Shown: piece by piece, positions 13,291 to 25,399 of the stretch
Layout of the letters: each line of letters starts with the position of its first letter
How positions within the stretch are numbered: position 1 is the stretch's first letter
Assembly (NCBI GenBank): GCA_947685225.1
Contig: CANTUV010000014.1
Span: 7,130,001-7,194,000 of the forward strand
Origin: Garcia nutans
Lineage: Eukaryota > Streptophyta > Magnoliopsida > Malpighiales > Euphorbiaceae
DNA length: 64,000 bases
Reading direction: 5' to 3'
The notes under the pieces: generated by a model
Told to the model about the DNA's origin: nothing
Database searches by the model: none
The model's input: only the letters and a program-made list of their open reading frames with translations
Made by a program: the position numbers and the translations under genes

Positions 13291-13299
13291 CTGATACCA
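13288..13299 (-). other. primer-binding site for initiator tRNA-Met
   Basis: On the minus strand TGGTATCAGAGC is the exact complement of the 3' end of plant initiator tRNA-Met as used by Ty1/copia elements. It sits 3 bases inside the 5' LTR boundary at 13303. Confidence 0.9.
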
Positions 13300-13302
13300 C
13301 TT

Positions 13303-13992
13303 TGATAGAAAAGGAACCGGGATAAGTTTTTTCCTACTTGAATGAATCTATGAGGAGTGACTAAGTAAAATTCAGCAAGCATATATCACATACTCTGCCC
13401 TAAGGTGCATAAAACCATTCACATATAAACACAAGAATTTTTAACGCGGAAAACCCCTTCAATGTGAAGGATAAAAACTATGGGACCTCTCTTGGTCCAA
13501 GTAAAAGAGATCCACTATCAAAAACAATGTTTACAGAAACTACAAGCTACTACAACAACCCTCAAGTAAAGTAGCAATACCAAATCAACCAAACATCAAG
13601 AAATAGACAAGAGAATGGAGAAAAATCACCCAAAATAGCTACTGTTTATGCCAATGGATGAGCTCCGGTTGTTCAAATCTGATCTCCACCGTCCATACTA
13701 AAGAACAATCAATTCTAATCATGCTCACCAAAATTCAGCCAAATCCGACCACAAATGACCATCCGATTGTCAGAGAAATGCAAACTGGTCGCTGTTGCAG
13801 AATTGCACGTAAACAGTAAAATTCGAGCCACAAATGCCGGAAATCCAACCGTCAAAAATAGATCTCCACCGTTCAGAATGAAGAAAGATGAGTTCTCTAA
13901 CTACTATCCAAATTTTAGCCTGATCGGACTATCAAATCGTTGAAAATTTAAAACTGCTCTGTTGAGAATTTCCAGCATAAATATCTCTCTTT

Positions 13993-14037
<45 letters not shown>

Positions 14038-14125
14038 CTCTCTTGGTGGCTGATAAAAATGACACTTACACACTTGTCACTTAGAGTAATATTAGTATAT
14101 AAATATGCTAAACATAAAAATTAGC
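13303..14125 (-). repeat. 5' LTR of the Tork copia, truncated at its outer end
   Basis: It matches 8338-9228 up to about 14115. There the expected LTR start is replaced by CACTA subterminal sequence matching 7667 onward, with a blurred junction sharing TTAG-like microhomology. The TC microsatellite here is expanded (about 13998-14034) compared with the other two copies. Confidence 0.85.
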
Positions 14126-14797
14126 TTAGAAATAAAAATTAGAAATGGACTAAAATTTATTTCTATGTACAAACAAAATTGAAATGAAAATTGAAAAGAT
14201 TAAAATGGAGCAGTTTTGTAACAGAGTAAAAACCATTTAAAAATAGATTTTAGCAACAGAAAAAATTGGTTTCTAATCCATTTTTAGATCTTGTGGGAAT
14301 AAATAGCGGCAACCATAGAAATGGAATTGGAACCGTTTTAAAACAGATCTTCATAAACGGATCAATTTCCATTTTTAAAATTGGGAGGGAAGTTTTGGAG
14401 GGCTGATTTTTTAGTGATGAAGGATAAATGGAATATGTATCCGTTTCTAGACAGTAATGTGATATGCTAATCAAAAATGGAAATGCAGTCCGTCTCTAAA
14501 GTATATAACATTTAGAAACCAAGTAATTTTTTCGTTTCTAAGTCCATTTGTAAATTTTTAATATATAAAATGTTGTGTTTCCCTTTTTCATTTTCTCTAT
14601 CGAACTTCTTCTCTCATTCTTCCACTGCCACCTTAAAAAAAAATCCATTTTTACATAAATCCATTGACACCTTCAAGAAATTCCTCATTTCTCAAAAAAT
14701 TTCACTGAAAAATTCTAAAATCATAAAATCCTTCAAAAAGCTCCACTTGCTCTAGCCACTGCCAATTTCTCCATCGTCAGCCACAACGACAACTATC
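14126..14797. repeat. duplicated CACTA left subterminal region, copy 2
   Basis: It aligns base for base with 7667-8337 with scattered substitutions. Together with the following LTR it forms a block of about 1.56 kb (14126-15690) that repeats 7667-9228. Small open frames in it are chance. Confidence 0.85.
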
Positions 14798-15690
14798 TGA
14801 TGGGAAAGGAACCGAGATAAGTTCTTTCCTATTTGAATGAATCTATGAGGAGTGACTAAGTAAAATTCAGTAAGCATATATCACATACTCTGCCCCAAGG
14901 TGCACAAAACCATTCACACATAAACACAAGAATTTTTAACGTGGAAAACCCCTTCAATGTGAAGGATAAAAATCACGGGACCTCTCTTGGTCCAAGTAAA
15001 AGAGCTCCACTATCAAAAACAATATTTATAGCAACTACAAGCTACTACAACAACCCTCAAGTAAAGTAGCAACACCAAATCAACCAAACATCAAGAAATA
15101 AACAAGAGAATTGAGAAAAATCACACAAAATAGCTACTGTTAATGCCAATAGATGAGCTCCGGTTATTCAAATATGATCTCCACCGTCCAGACTAAAGAA
15201 CAATCAATTCTAAACATGCCCACCAAAATTCAGTCAAATCCGACCACAAATGACCATTCGATTGTTGGAGAAATGCAAACTGGTCGCTGTTGCAGAATTG
15301 CATGTAAACAGTAAACTTCGAGCCACAAATGCTGAAAATCCAACCGTCAAAAATGGATCTCCACCGTTCAGAATGAAGAAAGATGAATTCTATAACTACT
15401 ATCCAAATTTCAGCCTGGTTGGATCACGGATGACTGTCAAATCCTTGAAAAATTGAAACTGCTCTGTTGAGAATTTCCAGCATAAATTTCTCTCTTTCTT
15501 TTCTCTCCCTTTTCTCTCTCTCTCTCTCTCTCTTTTCTCTCTTGGTGGCTGATAAAAATAACACTTACACACTTGTCACTTGGGGTAATATTAATATATA
15601 AATATGCTAAACATTAATAGCTTAATGGGCTAAAATAAGTGGGCTCAAGATATGAATTTTTCACATAGGAGGGAACCAAAAAACCTAACA
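14798..15690 (-). repeat. third copy of the Tork copia LTR, solo-like
   Basis: TGATGGG on the left and CCTAACA on the right mark TG...CA ends on the minus strand. Flanks are CTATC (14793-14797) and CTATA (15691-15695), a 4-of-5 match to a 5-bp target duplication. The right flank is where CACTA interior sequence resumes. Confidence 0.82.
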
Positions 15691-18545
15691 CTATATTCTT
15701 CAACTTTAATTTGCAGGTATGACCTAAATTTTTAAAACCCATTTCAAAGAAGTTTGTATTTGAACTCTAATTTTTTAAAACCCTAATTTCACAGAAATAA
15801 TCGATCTATTGCAACTCTGTACTCTCAAAGGAGAAAAACCGAAATTGTATTCTCTCTGCTCGGTTAGATCCTCTTTTTCTCTGCTATGTTAATTTTTAAT
15901 TTTTGTTTTGTTTTGTTGGTTGAGAAGTGCTTGCTGGATTTCGTTTGTTAGTATTCATATTAAGTTCATTAATTAATTTATTGGGGCTATTTCATTTTCG
16001 ATTTGCTATTTTTTTTTTATTTTTCATTCTTTAATTAAGTTTCCTGCAAAATTTTACATGTCCATATATAATTTATGGGTTAAATAATTTTGAAATTATG
16101 TAGCTATGGATTTTTAAAATAATAAAACAGAACTTGAACCAATCATTTGTGGTAGCTGTAGATTTTGTAGCTATGAATTTTACATTCAAAAACCAATCAT
16201 TTGTGGTAGCTGTAGATTTTGATTTTGATTTTATTTTTTGTGGATGTTGTTTTTTGTTTTTTTCAATTTATTGGGTTGAAGACAGTGATGTGGGACTGCC
16301 CAACATTTCTTTGTAAACTGCAAGTGGGTATTTGAATTGTGAAAGAGTGTTGCATATGTTTGTCATAAATTACGAAACCCAGTTTGAGAATAACTTGGAT
16401 AGATTGTGTGAAATCCTATTTTGTTTGTTTATATATGTTAATGATTATATTAAAGAATGTTTCTTGAAGATGCTTGTCAAATGGTTGGAGCTTGAACGAA
16501 AATGGTTGTGCTTGTTTAGTATTGTGAAGAGGCTTCCTGGAATTTGATAAGCTTTCAACTGTCCGATATTTTGAATCTCAACAGCCTGTGAATATTAAAG
16601 ATTGCACTTATTTTGTTTATTTATTTATGGTTACATGCATCCACAAGTTATGTGGTTCTTATGAGTTTGGGAACACATTAATTTGGTAGTCATTTATTTA
16701 TTTATATCTTGGTTGGTGGTTACATAAGCCTGAACTTGTGTAATTAACATAATAGAATAATATATATGAAAAATGATTTAGCATTACTTGCCAATCTATA
16801 TACACATTAATAACTTTTTCATTCACCTTTCAATATATATATTATTGTATTTTTTTTCTTTTATTACTGTGGCAATTATTAATTTCTAATGAGATATTGT
16901 CTAAACTTAATGTATACACTTAACTAGTTATTTCTAGATTTTGAACTTAGATGTTAATATCTAAATTTAGATATTACCAGTTTTTGAAGAAACAATATAT
17001 ATAAGTAATATTAAAAAAAATTGTTGGTCTATTCTTGTTTTTCTAATTTTGCAAAGTTCGTGACTTCATAAAACTTATCTTTGTTTTTTTGGTGAATTCA
17101 TATATCCAACAGAGGGCTAGAATTTGTGTGCTTAATGGCTGGAATTTTATATGCCTTCTAGCATTGAGGCAATGAATTGCGTAATAAAAATACATATTCA
17201 TGCCTCATTTGAACTTGAGGCTAAATGTAATTATAGGGGTATGGGATATTTATAAATTCTGAAGCTTTGTTCCCTCAAAAATTTTCGAGAAATCCTTAAG
17301 CCAAAGTCATGGTGATTGATGAAGACATTCGCTAGCTTCTAATGGGATTTGGAGAATGTGTCACAAATTGTGAATTTGGTAATTACAACAATACATGCTC
17401 TATATTTAAGATTTATATCTTTTACTTGGATGATTTGTTGTGTTGTTATGGGTTCCTAATATCGAAACTTAAGAAATTATACTTTTGTTATATTTGGTGC
17501 TTAGAATTTCATGCCCTTTTTTGTATTGTGGGGTTGAAAAGGTGATGTGCTTCAATAATTTGAAAAATCTCGAGAAATAATTCAATATGGTAGTATTGGT
17601 ATTGCAAAAAATGTCAAGAGTCATGACATAATAGTTGCTGGAAGTTTTGAAGTTTAAAGTTAAGCTATGATAGTGAATATGTTAGTTTTGCTAGATTCTG
17701 GGTGTTTAAAATGAAATAGGATTTCATTTATAGGATCTTGGGATCTTAGAATATGATTTACTAACTTTGAATTTGCATCTAATTGAATGTGATGGCTAAT
17801 GGTGATAATAGAATTTCATTATAGTGCATTAATAAAATAATATATATATATATATATATATAATATGGTATGGTTGGCAAACAAGGAATTAGAGATTAGA
17901 TTAGCCCTTAAAGTAAATACCCCACTCAAATTCAATTTTACCTTATTATTTCTTATCAAAGGTTTTATATATCTTATAAATAACTTTATTTTTCTGTTTT
18001 TTTTAATTTATAAATTTTGACTTAGAACTATATTAAGATACTTTTTTCCTAATTACAAACATAGACACTTTTTCTGTAATTAAAATCCTTCTGTCTCTCT
18101 CTCACTATATATATATATATATATATAATACGTAACTTGCCCACTGTCAATTGGAAGATTTAGTTTTTAAAAATATGTAACTTGCCCACTGTCTATGGAA
18201 GATTTTGTTTGAACCTTACTACAAATGAGGCGCTAGTGCAGTAAATAAAAACAGGAAAAACAAAAGTAAAAGCTACTAAAATAGACATGACAAAAAGATC
18301 CTAAAATAGACATGAAATACTAGTTTATGTTAACTATTATTTGATTTTTACATCTGTGATATTTTGGACATTTTGTTCTCACCTCCGCAATAGTTAACCA
18401 GAATTATTGGATTTGAAGTAAGCTGCGCATGAGATGATGACCCGTATGGAGGAACTAATGAGAAACTCTCAACATTCATCACACTTTCATCCTCTTACAT
18501 CTTCTGACCAAGACCATCTAGATAATAGATATACAGATTTGTAGC
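15691..18545 (+). other. CACTA interior, no intact gene; possible relic of a transposase C-terminus
   Basis: About 2.9 kb of T-rich sequence without a convincing gene. A 31-base direct repeat at about 16137 and 16191 makes the open frame at 16134-16316 internally repetitive. TA microsatellites lie at about 17839-17862 and 18106-18127. Around 18435-18545 one frame reads MMTRMEELMRNSQ and then a Ser/His/Asp-rich end before a stop, which resembles the C-terminal tail of plant Ptta/En/Spm transposases. That is weak evidence, from composition and position only. Confidence 0.4.
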
Positions 18546-18845
18546 TCATTTTGGATATTATTATTATATATGTTTTTTGGTATGTTGACTGTTATGTCGA
18601 CTGCATATGATATGTCTATAAACTTCTAGATGTTTTAGATATTCTTATTATATATTTTTAGTATGCCGACTACATATGTCTATACATTTCTAGATGTTTT
18701 GGATATTATCGTTATACATTTTTGATGTGATAACTGTTATGTCGGCTGCATATGACAAGCGTATGGATTGTTTGATGTTTTGAATATTATTGTTATATAT
18801 TTTTGACATGTTAACTGTTATGTCTATATATTTGACAAATATAAT
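18546..18845 (+). repeat. degenerate tandem repeat, about 4 units of 60-85 bp
   Basis: Each unit starts TTTTGGATATTAT-like, passes through GTTATGTCGACTGCATATG-like sequence and ends TCTAGATG or TTTGATG. Units vary in length by internal deletion. It lies inside the CACTA just before the right subterminal region. Confidence 0.7.
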
Positions 18846-19606
18846 ATTTTCGAATATTTGTACTTTTTATTAACATTACCTAAATATGTTTATATTTTTT
18901 TATTATTTTCAATTTTGCATTTATATTCTTATAATAAAAAAAAACAAATGCAATATTGAAAATATATACTTAAAATATTGAATAAAATAAATTATAATAA
19001 TTTTGTAAAATAATAAATAAAATAAATTAATTAATAAAATATTTTTCCATTTTTAGGCTATGAATTTGTTAGAACAATGACAGAAACGGACATCAAAAAC
19101 AAAAACTATATGTTCCTGTTACAAAAGAAAATAATTTGTTTTAAATTATATCAAAATAAAAATGCTATTTGAAATAGATATTTTGTTTCTAATTGCAAAG
19201 GACTATGTTCCGTTTCTATTAGAAGCGGATTGATCTGTATCTAAAAAATGATAATTTTTTAATATCTTGACATACACCACTAGAAACGGAAATTTTCATT
19301 TCTATTAGAAACATATTGCTTTTCGTTTTTATTGGAAATGAAAATTTTTGTTTCTATAAAAAATGACTCTTTAATACTTTTTAAAAATTGATTTAGAAAC
19401 GGATAAGTGTTCCATTTTAAATATGAAATGGATATACCATTTCAAGTCCGTTTCTAAATCAGAAATGGATTAGAAATTCCATTTTTAGTTCATTAGAAAT
19501 GAACATTTTACGAACAAATTTTTTGATTTCAAGACCTATTTAGAAATGGAATTTTGATAATTAGAAACAAAATATTTCGTTTCTAATCTATTAAATTCTT
19601 GTAGTG

Positions 19607-21690
19607 ATCCCATTAACACCATATGAATTATGGACAGGATGGAAACCCAACCTAAGCATTCTAAAATCTTGGGGATACGCTACTTATGTTCACGATACCT
19701 CACACAAATATGAGAAATTAGGCCCAAGAGGTAGGAAGAGTTTCTTTGCGAGGTATTTTGACCTATCCAAATGATATGTCTTCATAGGTAAACATGACAG
19801 TGGGAGAATAACTGAGTTTGAATCACGTGACCTCAGATTCTTAGAGAATGATTTTCCTAAGTAATGTGATCTTAATCAAGAGTTCTTCTTATATGAAATC
19901 GAGGATCAAAATTCACAAGGACCACTTCATCCGAGTGACAGGAATTTAGTGGACTTAACACCACCATCAATTGTTCCGATTGAAAGTGATCCTGGTCCAA
20001 GTGGGAGTACGAATCCTAATTACAATAGGAGTTCTATAGATCTTGATTTAGTTGATATTTCAATTTTTGAACTTGAAGAAAATGTTCTTCAGGATTATGA
20101 TTTGAGGCGAGGCAATCGTAAAACCATTCATCGCTGTCGATTTAATATCGAAGGTAGTGAAAAGATATTCATAGTTGTATCTCAAGATGATGATGAGTCT
20201 AGAAACTTAACAGAGGCTCTCTCATGCCTGGCCAAGGATAATTGGATAAAAGCAATGGAAGAAGAGTTAGACAACATGAGATCAAACCAAGTTTGGCATT
20301 TGGTTGATCTTCCGAAAGATCCCAAAGCCATTGGGAATAAATGGGTTCTCAAAATCAAGTGAAAATCTTATGGCAGCATCGGGAGATATAAAGCCTATCT
20401 CGTAGCAAAGGAGTATACACAACAATAAGGAATAGACTACGAAGAGAAATTTTCACCTATTATGAGATTTAAATCTATAAGTCTGATATTAGCAATTATG
20501 GTAAAACTATATCTTGAGTTGCATTAAATGGATGTGAAAATTGTTTTTCTGAATAGAGAACTAGATGAAGAGATCTACATGGACCAACTAGTAGATTTCA
20601 TCAAACAAGGCCAAGAAAACAAGTATGTAGGTTGAAGAAGTCAATCTATAACCTAAAGCAGTCTTCAAGACAATGGTACATTTGTTTCATAATGCAGTTA
20701 TATCATTTGGTTTTACCATGATAGATGAGGACCATTGTGTTTACATCAAGCAGTTGAAAACAAAATTTGCCATAATGTCATTATATGTTGATGACTTATT
20801 AATTGCTGGAAATGACAAAGTATTTCTAGATAACATCAAAGGGTGGTTATCAATTGGTTTTGAGATGAAAGATATGGGCAAAGTTATTCTCAAAGTAAAG
20901 ATTTTGAGAGATTGTTAGAGGAAATTATTGTCTCTTTCTCAAGAGACGTACAAAAAGAAAGTACTTGAGCGATTTAATATGCGTGATTGTAAACCCATAG
21001 ATTCCCCTATTACCAAAGGTGAAATCTTGAGCCGAAGGCTGTGTCCCAAAACTTTGAAAGAAATAGAACGTATGAAGAATGTCCCTTATATAAGTGATGT
21101 CGGAAGCTTAATGTATACAATGATGTGTACTAGGTCTGATATTTGCTTTGCCATTGGCATGGTAAGTAAATTTCAATCCAATCCAGGTCAAGCACATTGG
21201 CAAGCAGTTAAGAGGATTTTGAGGTACTTAAAAGGCACTACTGATTACTTATTGTGCTATCAAGATCGAAGTCTAAGTTTGAAAGGCTACATGGACATCG
21301 CCTGGGTGGGAGACGTGAATGAAAGAAAATTCACCTCAAAATTTGTTTTCTTACTCAATAAGTGTGTTATCTCATGGAGTAGCAAGAAACAGTTCTGTAT
21401 AGCACTTTCGACTATGGAAGCTGAATTTGTAGCATTTTTAGCTGCTGTACAAGAAGGCATTTGGCTTAAGAGATTCTTAGATAATTTGGGTGTTGATGGT
21501 GTAAATGAGTCAATCACAATACATTGTGACAGTCAAACAATAATTGCCTACATCAAGGACCCAAAGTTCCATTGCAAGAGCAAATAAATAAGGAATCAAA
21601 TACAATTTTGTCAAAGACATGGTTATATGAAAAGAAGTGGACATGAAATACATCTCTACACATGATATGGTTGCCGACCTTTCATGAAAC
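19607..21690 (+). pseudogene. Ty1/copia integrase end, RT and RNase H, right part of the split element
   Basis: Coding resumes with the codons following VPSKFI and continues through the post-integrase region. The RT start (WIKAMEEELDNMRSNQVWHL, then NKWVLKIK) lies at 19949-20362, the RT core in broken frames at 20360-20690, the catalytic SLYVDDLLIAG at 20673-20918, and RNase H at 20928-21587 with TRSDICFAIGM and ALSTMEAEFVA. At least five frame breaks occur. RT and RNase H would have copied the element RNA; this copy is dead. Confidence 0.9.
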
Positions 21691-22765
21691 TTATATCTAG
21701 AGACATTTTTATTAAACACATTAAGTCTTTAGGATTGCATAGATATTGATGTGTTTTTTATTATTCCCAAACATTGATCACTTGTTATTTATTAATGCCA
21801 ATACATGATGATTGTTTTGTGTTTACATGGATTCTTCTAAATGTTTTATGTTACATTTGATGAGCATTTCGGACAAGATAAAATTGACCTTCTCACTAGG
21901 CCAATTGCCTTTGTTAGTCTATGGAACAAATAAAGATGAGACCATTTCAAACTAAATTATCTAGGTGATAGTGAGCTCGTGTTTAAAGCATGATGGTCGT
22001 CTCATTTATTGAGACTCATAAGGTTAGTTTATTGTGACTATACCTAATCTTGTCTATATTGCCCGACGTGAGTTCTGAGATAACAAGAGTGGATACGTGA
22101 ACTCAAGGTTGAGCACTGAGCGTGTCTAACCTATCATTTATATAGTATTTTCTTTTGAGACATGTACTCCATGGGAAGGAAATAACACTATGACATGTGA
22201 CTCATACCACATGTGCCTCTTTTTGACCATGAAGAGGAGGACAAAAAAATACGATCTCTAATTTTTGTCAAAGTGAGACCCTTAGAGAATTTAGGTTCTC
22301 AACATAGTTACCCTTGTGACTTTTGGTTAGTTTTCGAGGTTTGCTCATATGTTTGCTATCTTAGGGTGTTGCTAGAAGATCATGTATGATTCAATCCAAT
22401 GAGACATTTCTAGAAGAATAAGTTTGATTATTATCAAGGAAACTAAACTAAAAGAAAGATTATTGAATTATCACTTTCTTTTTGTATCTGCAGGTCGACC
22501 AATTATGTTTGAAAGCTTACATAATTGTGGATGCAAATTGTCTTGAGATCATATGAAGACAGTGAAAATGTGATAAGTAGTCTGGGGTAAATCATACTAT
22601 ATCTATTCTGAAGTCGTTTTAGCAAACGAGACGTTATATATCCCTAACTGGTGTATAGCTCAGAGCTCTTCTAGTATGCCGGTCACACGATCCATTAATC
22701 TAGTACGAGCTGCTTTTAACCATGATCTCTTTTAAGTATGTGTCACATCATGTGCGAGTGGGAGA
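21691..22765 (+). other. copia 3' untranslated region and purine tract
   Basis: About 1.1 kb between the RNase H end and the LTR with no open frame. It ends in GAGTGGGAGAT (22756-22766), the usual copia purine tract just before the LTR. Confidence 0.6.
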
Positions 22766-23226
22766 TATTAATTTTGAGTCGGATCTACCCATGACCAGTG
22801 GATAGATCCATTAACCAATATGTAGATAAATATTATTTAATTATAATATTTATTTAAATAATATTATCAAATAATATTAAAGATATATGAGAGAAGATAA
22901 TATCCTATCGTGATTGAGATAATCTGAAAGAGTTTGATTTTATCTCTAAAATCAAATACAAATCTTTCTTGGAGAAGGACACTGCTACTATAAATACATA
23001 AGTATTTGCAAGCTTTAAGAGGTTGTTGCTACAGTTTTCTCTCGTATTTTTTCTTACTCCAAAAATGTGAATTGAGAGGGTTAGGTTTAATTTTTAGACT
23101 ATAAAAAGTAAAAACTTTTTTTCTTTGGTGATTTTTCTTTAGTACAAATACAAAATTAATCTTCTGTGTGTATCATCAGAGGTAAAATACAGATCTTTAT
23201 TTATTTGAATCTTTATTTTTCCAACA
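22766..23226 (+). repeat. 3' LTR of the split copia element (about 461 bp)
   Basis: It starts TATTAATTTT right after the purine tract, where TG would be expected (G to A change), and ends TTTTCCAACA. A TATA-like box CTATAAATA lies near 22988-22996. Its partner 5' LTR lies outside the window. Confidence 0.7.
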
Positions 23227-24342
23227 AAAAACTATTTACTTAGTTTTAATTTTCTCATATATTCTACCTCTGCACATATTTGTTTTGTTTCTTTTTAAAT
23301 ATACGAAAAATTGTCACTTTTTATTGGTAGCAATATATTTTCTTTAATGTAATCGACATTGACGACGGATAATTAATAGTTGAAAAATATTTTAGATTAT
23401 TAAAATATTAAATAACATTATAATTGATTTTATGGTTTATTTTCATATATCTTACCTTTTTAGTATGTGAAACAAAAATTGCAATGATGATAAAATTCAT
23501 ATTTGAAAATTTATAATTAATTATTTTATTGCATAACATATTTTTTCCTTCAAAACATAAATATGAGAATTTTCACGAATTTAATATTTTAATAATTATT
23601 AAATATCATCATAGTTATATAAAATCTAATTTGAAAAATATTTTTATCGATAATAATTTTTATAGTGAAAGGATAGTACAAACTTACATCAGCTTCCAAC
23701 TGTTTCGAAAAGTTTCAAAATAAGCTTTATAAAACGTTTAATTATGGATCGTCGTTTTATTTTTTATTTTTATCATATGGGCTGGCCTAACTGTCGGGAG
23801 TTAAAAATTTACCAAATGACTCCCAATATTTAAACATAACATTCATCGAACTTTGATCTAATATATGAAATTTATTATTAGTTTTATATTTTTGAAAAAA
23901 TAATAAACTATTACTTTTAAATACAGTTTCAAAGAAATAAATTATTTAAAAAGTTGTATTTATTATAATACTGATGGCATAAAAAGAAAAAAATAATTTA
24001 TTTATTATCCACTTGAATTATGTGTAAAAAAAAATAGTGAGAATTGTTTTAGACATAAGTAGAATATAATTCAGGAAATCTTATAAAGGCATTAAGTGAA
24101 AATTCATTAAAATTTTACATAAATTGCAAAATTTGTCAAAAATCTTTTGGGTAATATAATTTCAAATTTATAGGAAGCCTGCAGTAATGGCAGCTTCGGC
24201 TATTGGTTGTTGGAGAATAATCAATCCAAAAGGCAAATGATTTTCCCACCAAAAAACTTCAATAAAAAAAGTAATAAATGTCAGTAGACTTTTTTTTTTT
24301 CCTATCAAATGTGTGAGTAGACTTGTGCTCAAATACACTAAC
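23227..24342. other. AT-rich spacer, nothing recognised
   Basis: No coding potential or repeat boundary can be supported. The one longer open frame (23529-23723) is AT-driven. Confidence 0.6.
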
Positions 24343-24386
24343 AAGAATCGTTGTGACCTAAAAAAGTTCTATGTGGATAGTTTTCA

Positions 24387-24908
24387 GTGAAAATTCTCTC
24401 TTCTGCAGAGGTCAGCTCTTCTCCTGTGGATCTAACTCTAGATCTAGTGTTATCGGCAGCATTCTTGCAGACGATAGCTCTAAATCTATCACTGTTACTC
24501 TTTATCTTTTATCTGTTTAGCTTTTGTGTGTTCTTTTTTCTTTGGTTTTTATTTTTGTCCGGTAGTTCTTTGCAACCAAGAACTCCAATTGAAATTGTTC
24601 CGAGCTTCATCGACTATGGTTCTTCTCGAGCTTCTCGGCAGCGATCTCATGTAGGTTTTGGATTCAAGAATTTCAAAGTCCCATTTTTAGACCCAAAGTC
24701 TTCATCTTTCAAATCTTTGTTGTCCCAACAGTCCCCTAGGCTCTGTTCCAAAACACCACTTTCCTCTGTTTCCTTATATTTAACTAATGTTGGTGCTTTG
24801 TCTAGAGCATTTGGGATTCCCTTGTTTGGTAACATTTTAATTTTTGGGTTTTCTTTTTCTTTATGGCCCCTTTCTAGGATCATTGATCCTTTTTTTCCCC
24901 ATATATAA
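24387..24908 (+). CDS. unrecognised open frame inside the retroposed sequence
   Basis: 173 codons. A hydrophobic stretch at about residues 29-60 (rich in Leu, Phe) could be membrane-spanning but is also what T-rich DNA gives. Ser/Pro-rich sequence follows (residues 60-125). No domain is recognised. Position inside an A-tailed retroposon argues that it is a relic of a transcript rather than a functioning gene. Confidence 0.25.
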   Translation: MKILSSAEVSSSPVDLTLDLVLSAAFLQTIALNLSLLLFIFYLFSFCVFFFLWFLFLSGSSLQPRTPIEIVPSFIDYGSSRASRQRSHVGFGFKNFKVPFLDPKSSSFKSLLSQQSPRLCSKTPLSSVSLYLTNVGALSRAFGIPLFGNILIFGFSFSLWPLSRIIDPFFPHI

Positions 24909-25399
24909 ACTAAAATTCGAGGATGCTTGGTTTGCCCAGAGCTGCGCTAGATCTATTATGTTTGCGGTTTTCTCTGGATTCGGTGGTTAGGCAGATTCTT
25001 CTTTCTGCTATTTCTTTCATCTTCTAGCTTTTCTTTGGCTCTTCTATGGATGTTATTGGAGGGACTCCTTCTGAGTTTGTGGATTGTATAACCAAGAAGA
25101 TTGTTGTGAAGTCTTTTGTTTTTCTTATCTTTTGGTTGCTTATGTTTGTGATTTGGTGGTGTTGTCTCTTAGCCAGTAGCGAACGCATAAAATATTAAAG
25201 GGGGAAGGGGGCTCAACTTTCACAGAAAAAAATTACAGATGAGTTTGCTATAAAATTAAACATTTAATATTACAGTAATTCAATAATTTAATTTATGCTA
25301 TTAAATTAACTATGTCTAACAGATGATAATTGCATTATACGACTTTGCATATTCTGAAAACGTTGCATCATAGCCTTATTTTTAATATTTAAAAAATAT

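Larger units (their letters stand above)
8338..14125 (-). mobile_element. Ty1/copia element, Tork (Tnt1-like) type, nested in the CACTA
   Basis: Read on the minus strand it has a 5' LTR (14125-13303), a primer-binding site complementary to initiator tRNA-Met, gag-PR-IN-RT-RNase H in copia order, a purine tract and a 3' LTR (9228-8338). Motifs such as VCTRPDIAHAVG and FLHGDLEEEIYM are those of the Tork/Tnt1 group. Frames are much better kept than in the surrounding elements, with few breaks, so it is a younger insertion. The 5' LTR is truncated at about 14115-14125 against duplicated CACTA sequence. Confidence 0.92.
7647..19606. mobile_element. CACTA (En/Spm) DNA transposon, about 12 kb including nested elements
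   Basis: The left end reads CACTATAAGAAA; the reverse complement of the right end reads CACTACAAGAAT. The 3-bp target duplication is ATT on the left (7644-7646) and ATC on the right (19607-19609). Removing the element plus one copy restores the copia codons for S-K-F-I-P-L-T-P-Y-E-L-W. Both subterminal regions (7660-8040 and 19060-19600) are packed with variants of AGAAACGG and its complement, as expected for transposase-binding sites in CACTA elements. No intact transposase was found, so it looks non-autonomous. A full copia element and a further LTR inserted into it account for about half of its length. Confidence 0.88.
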
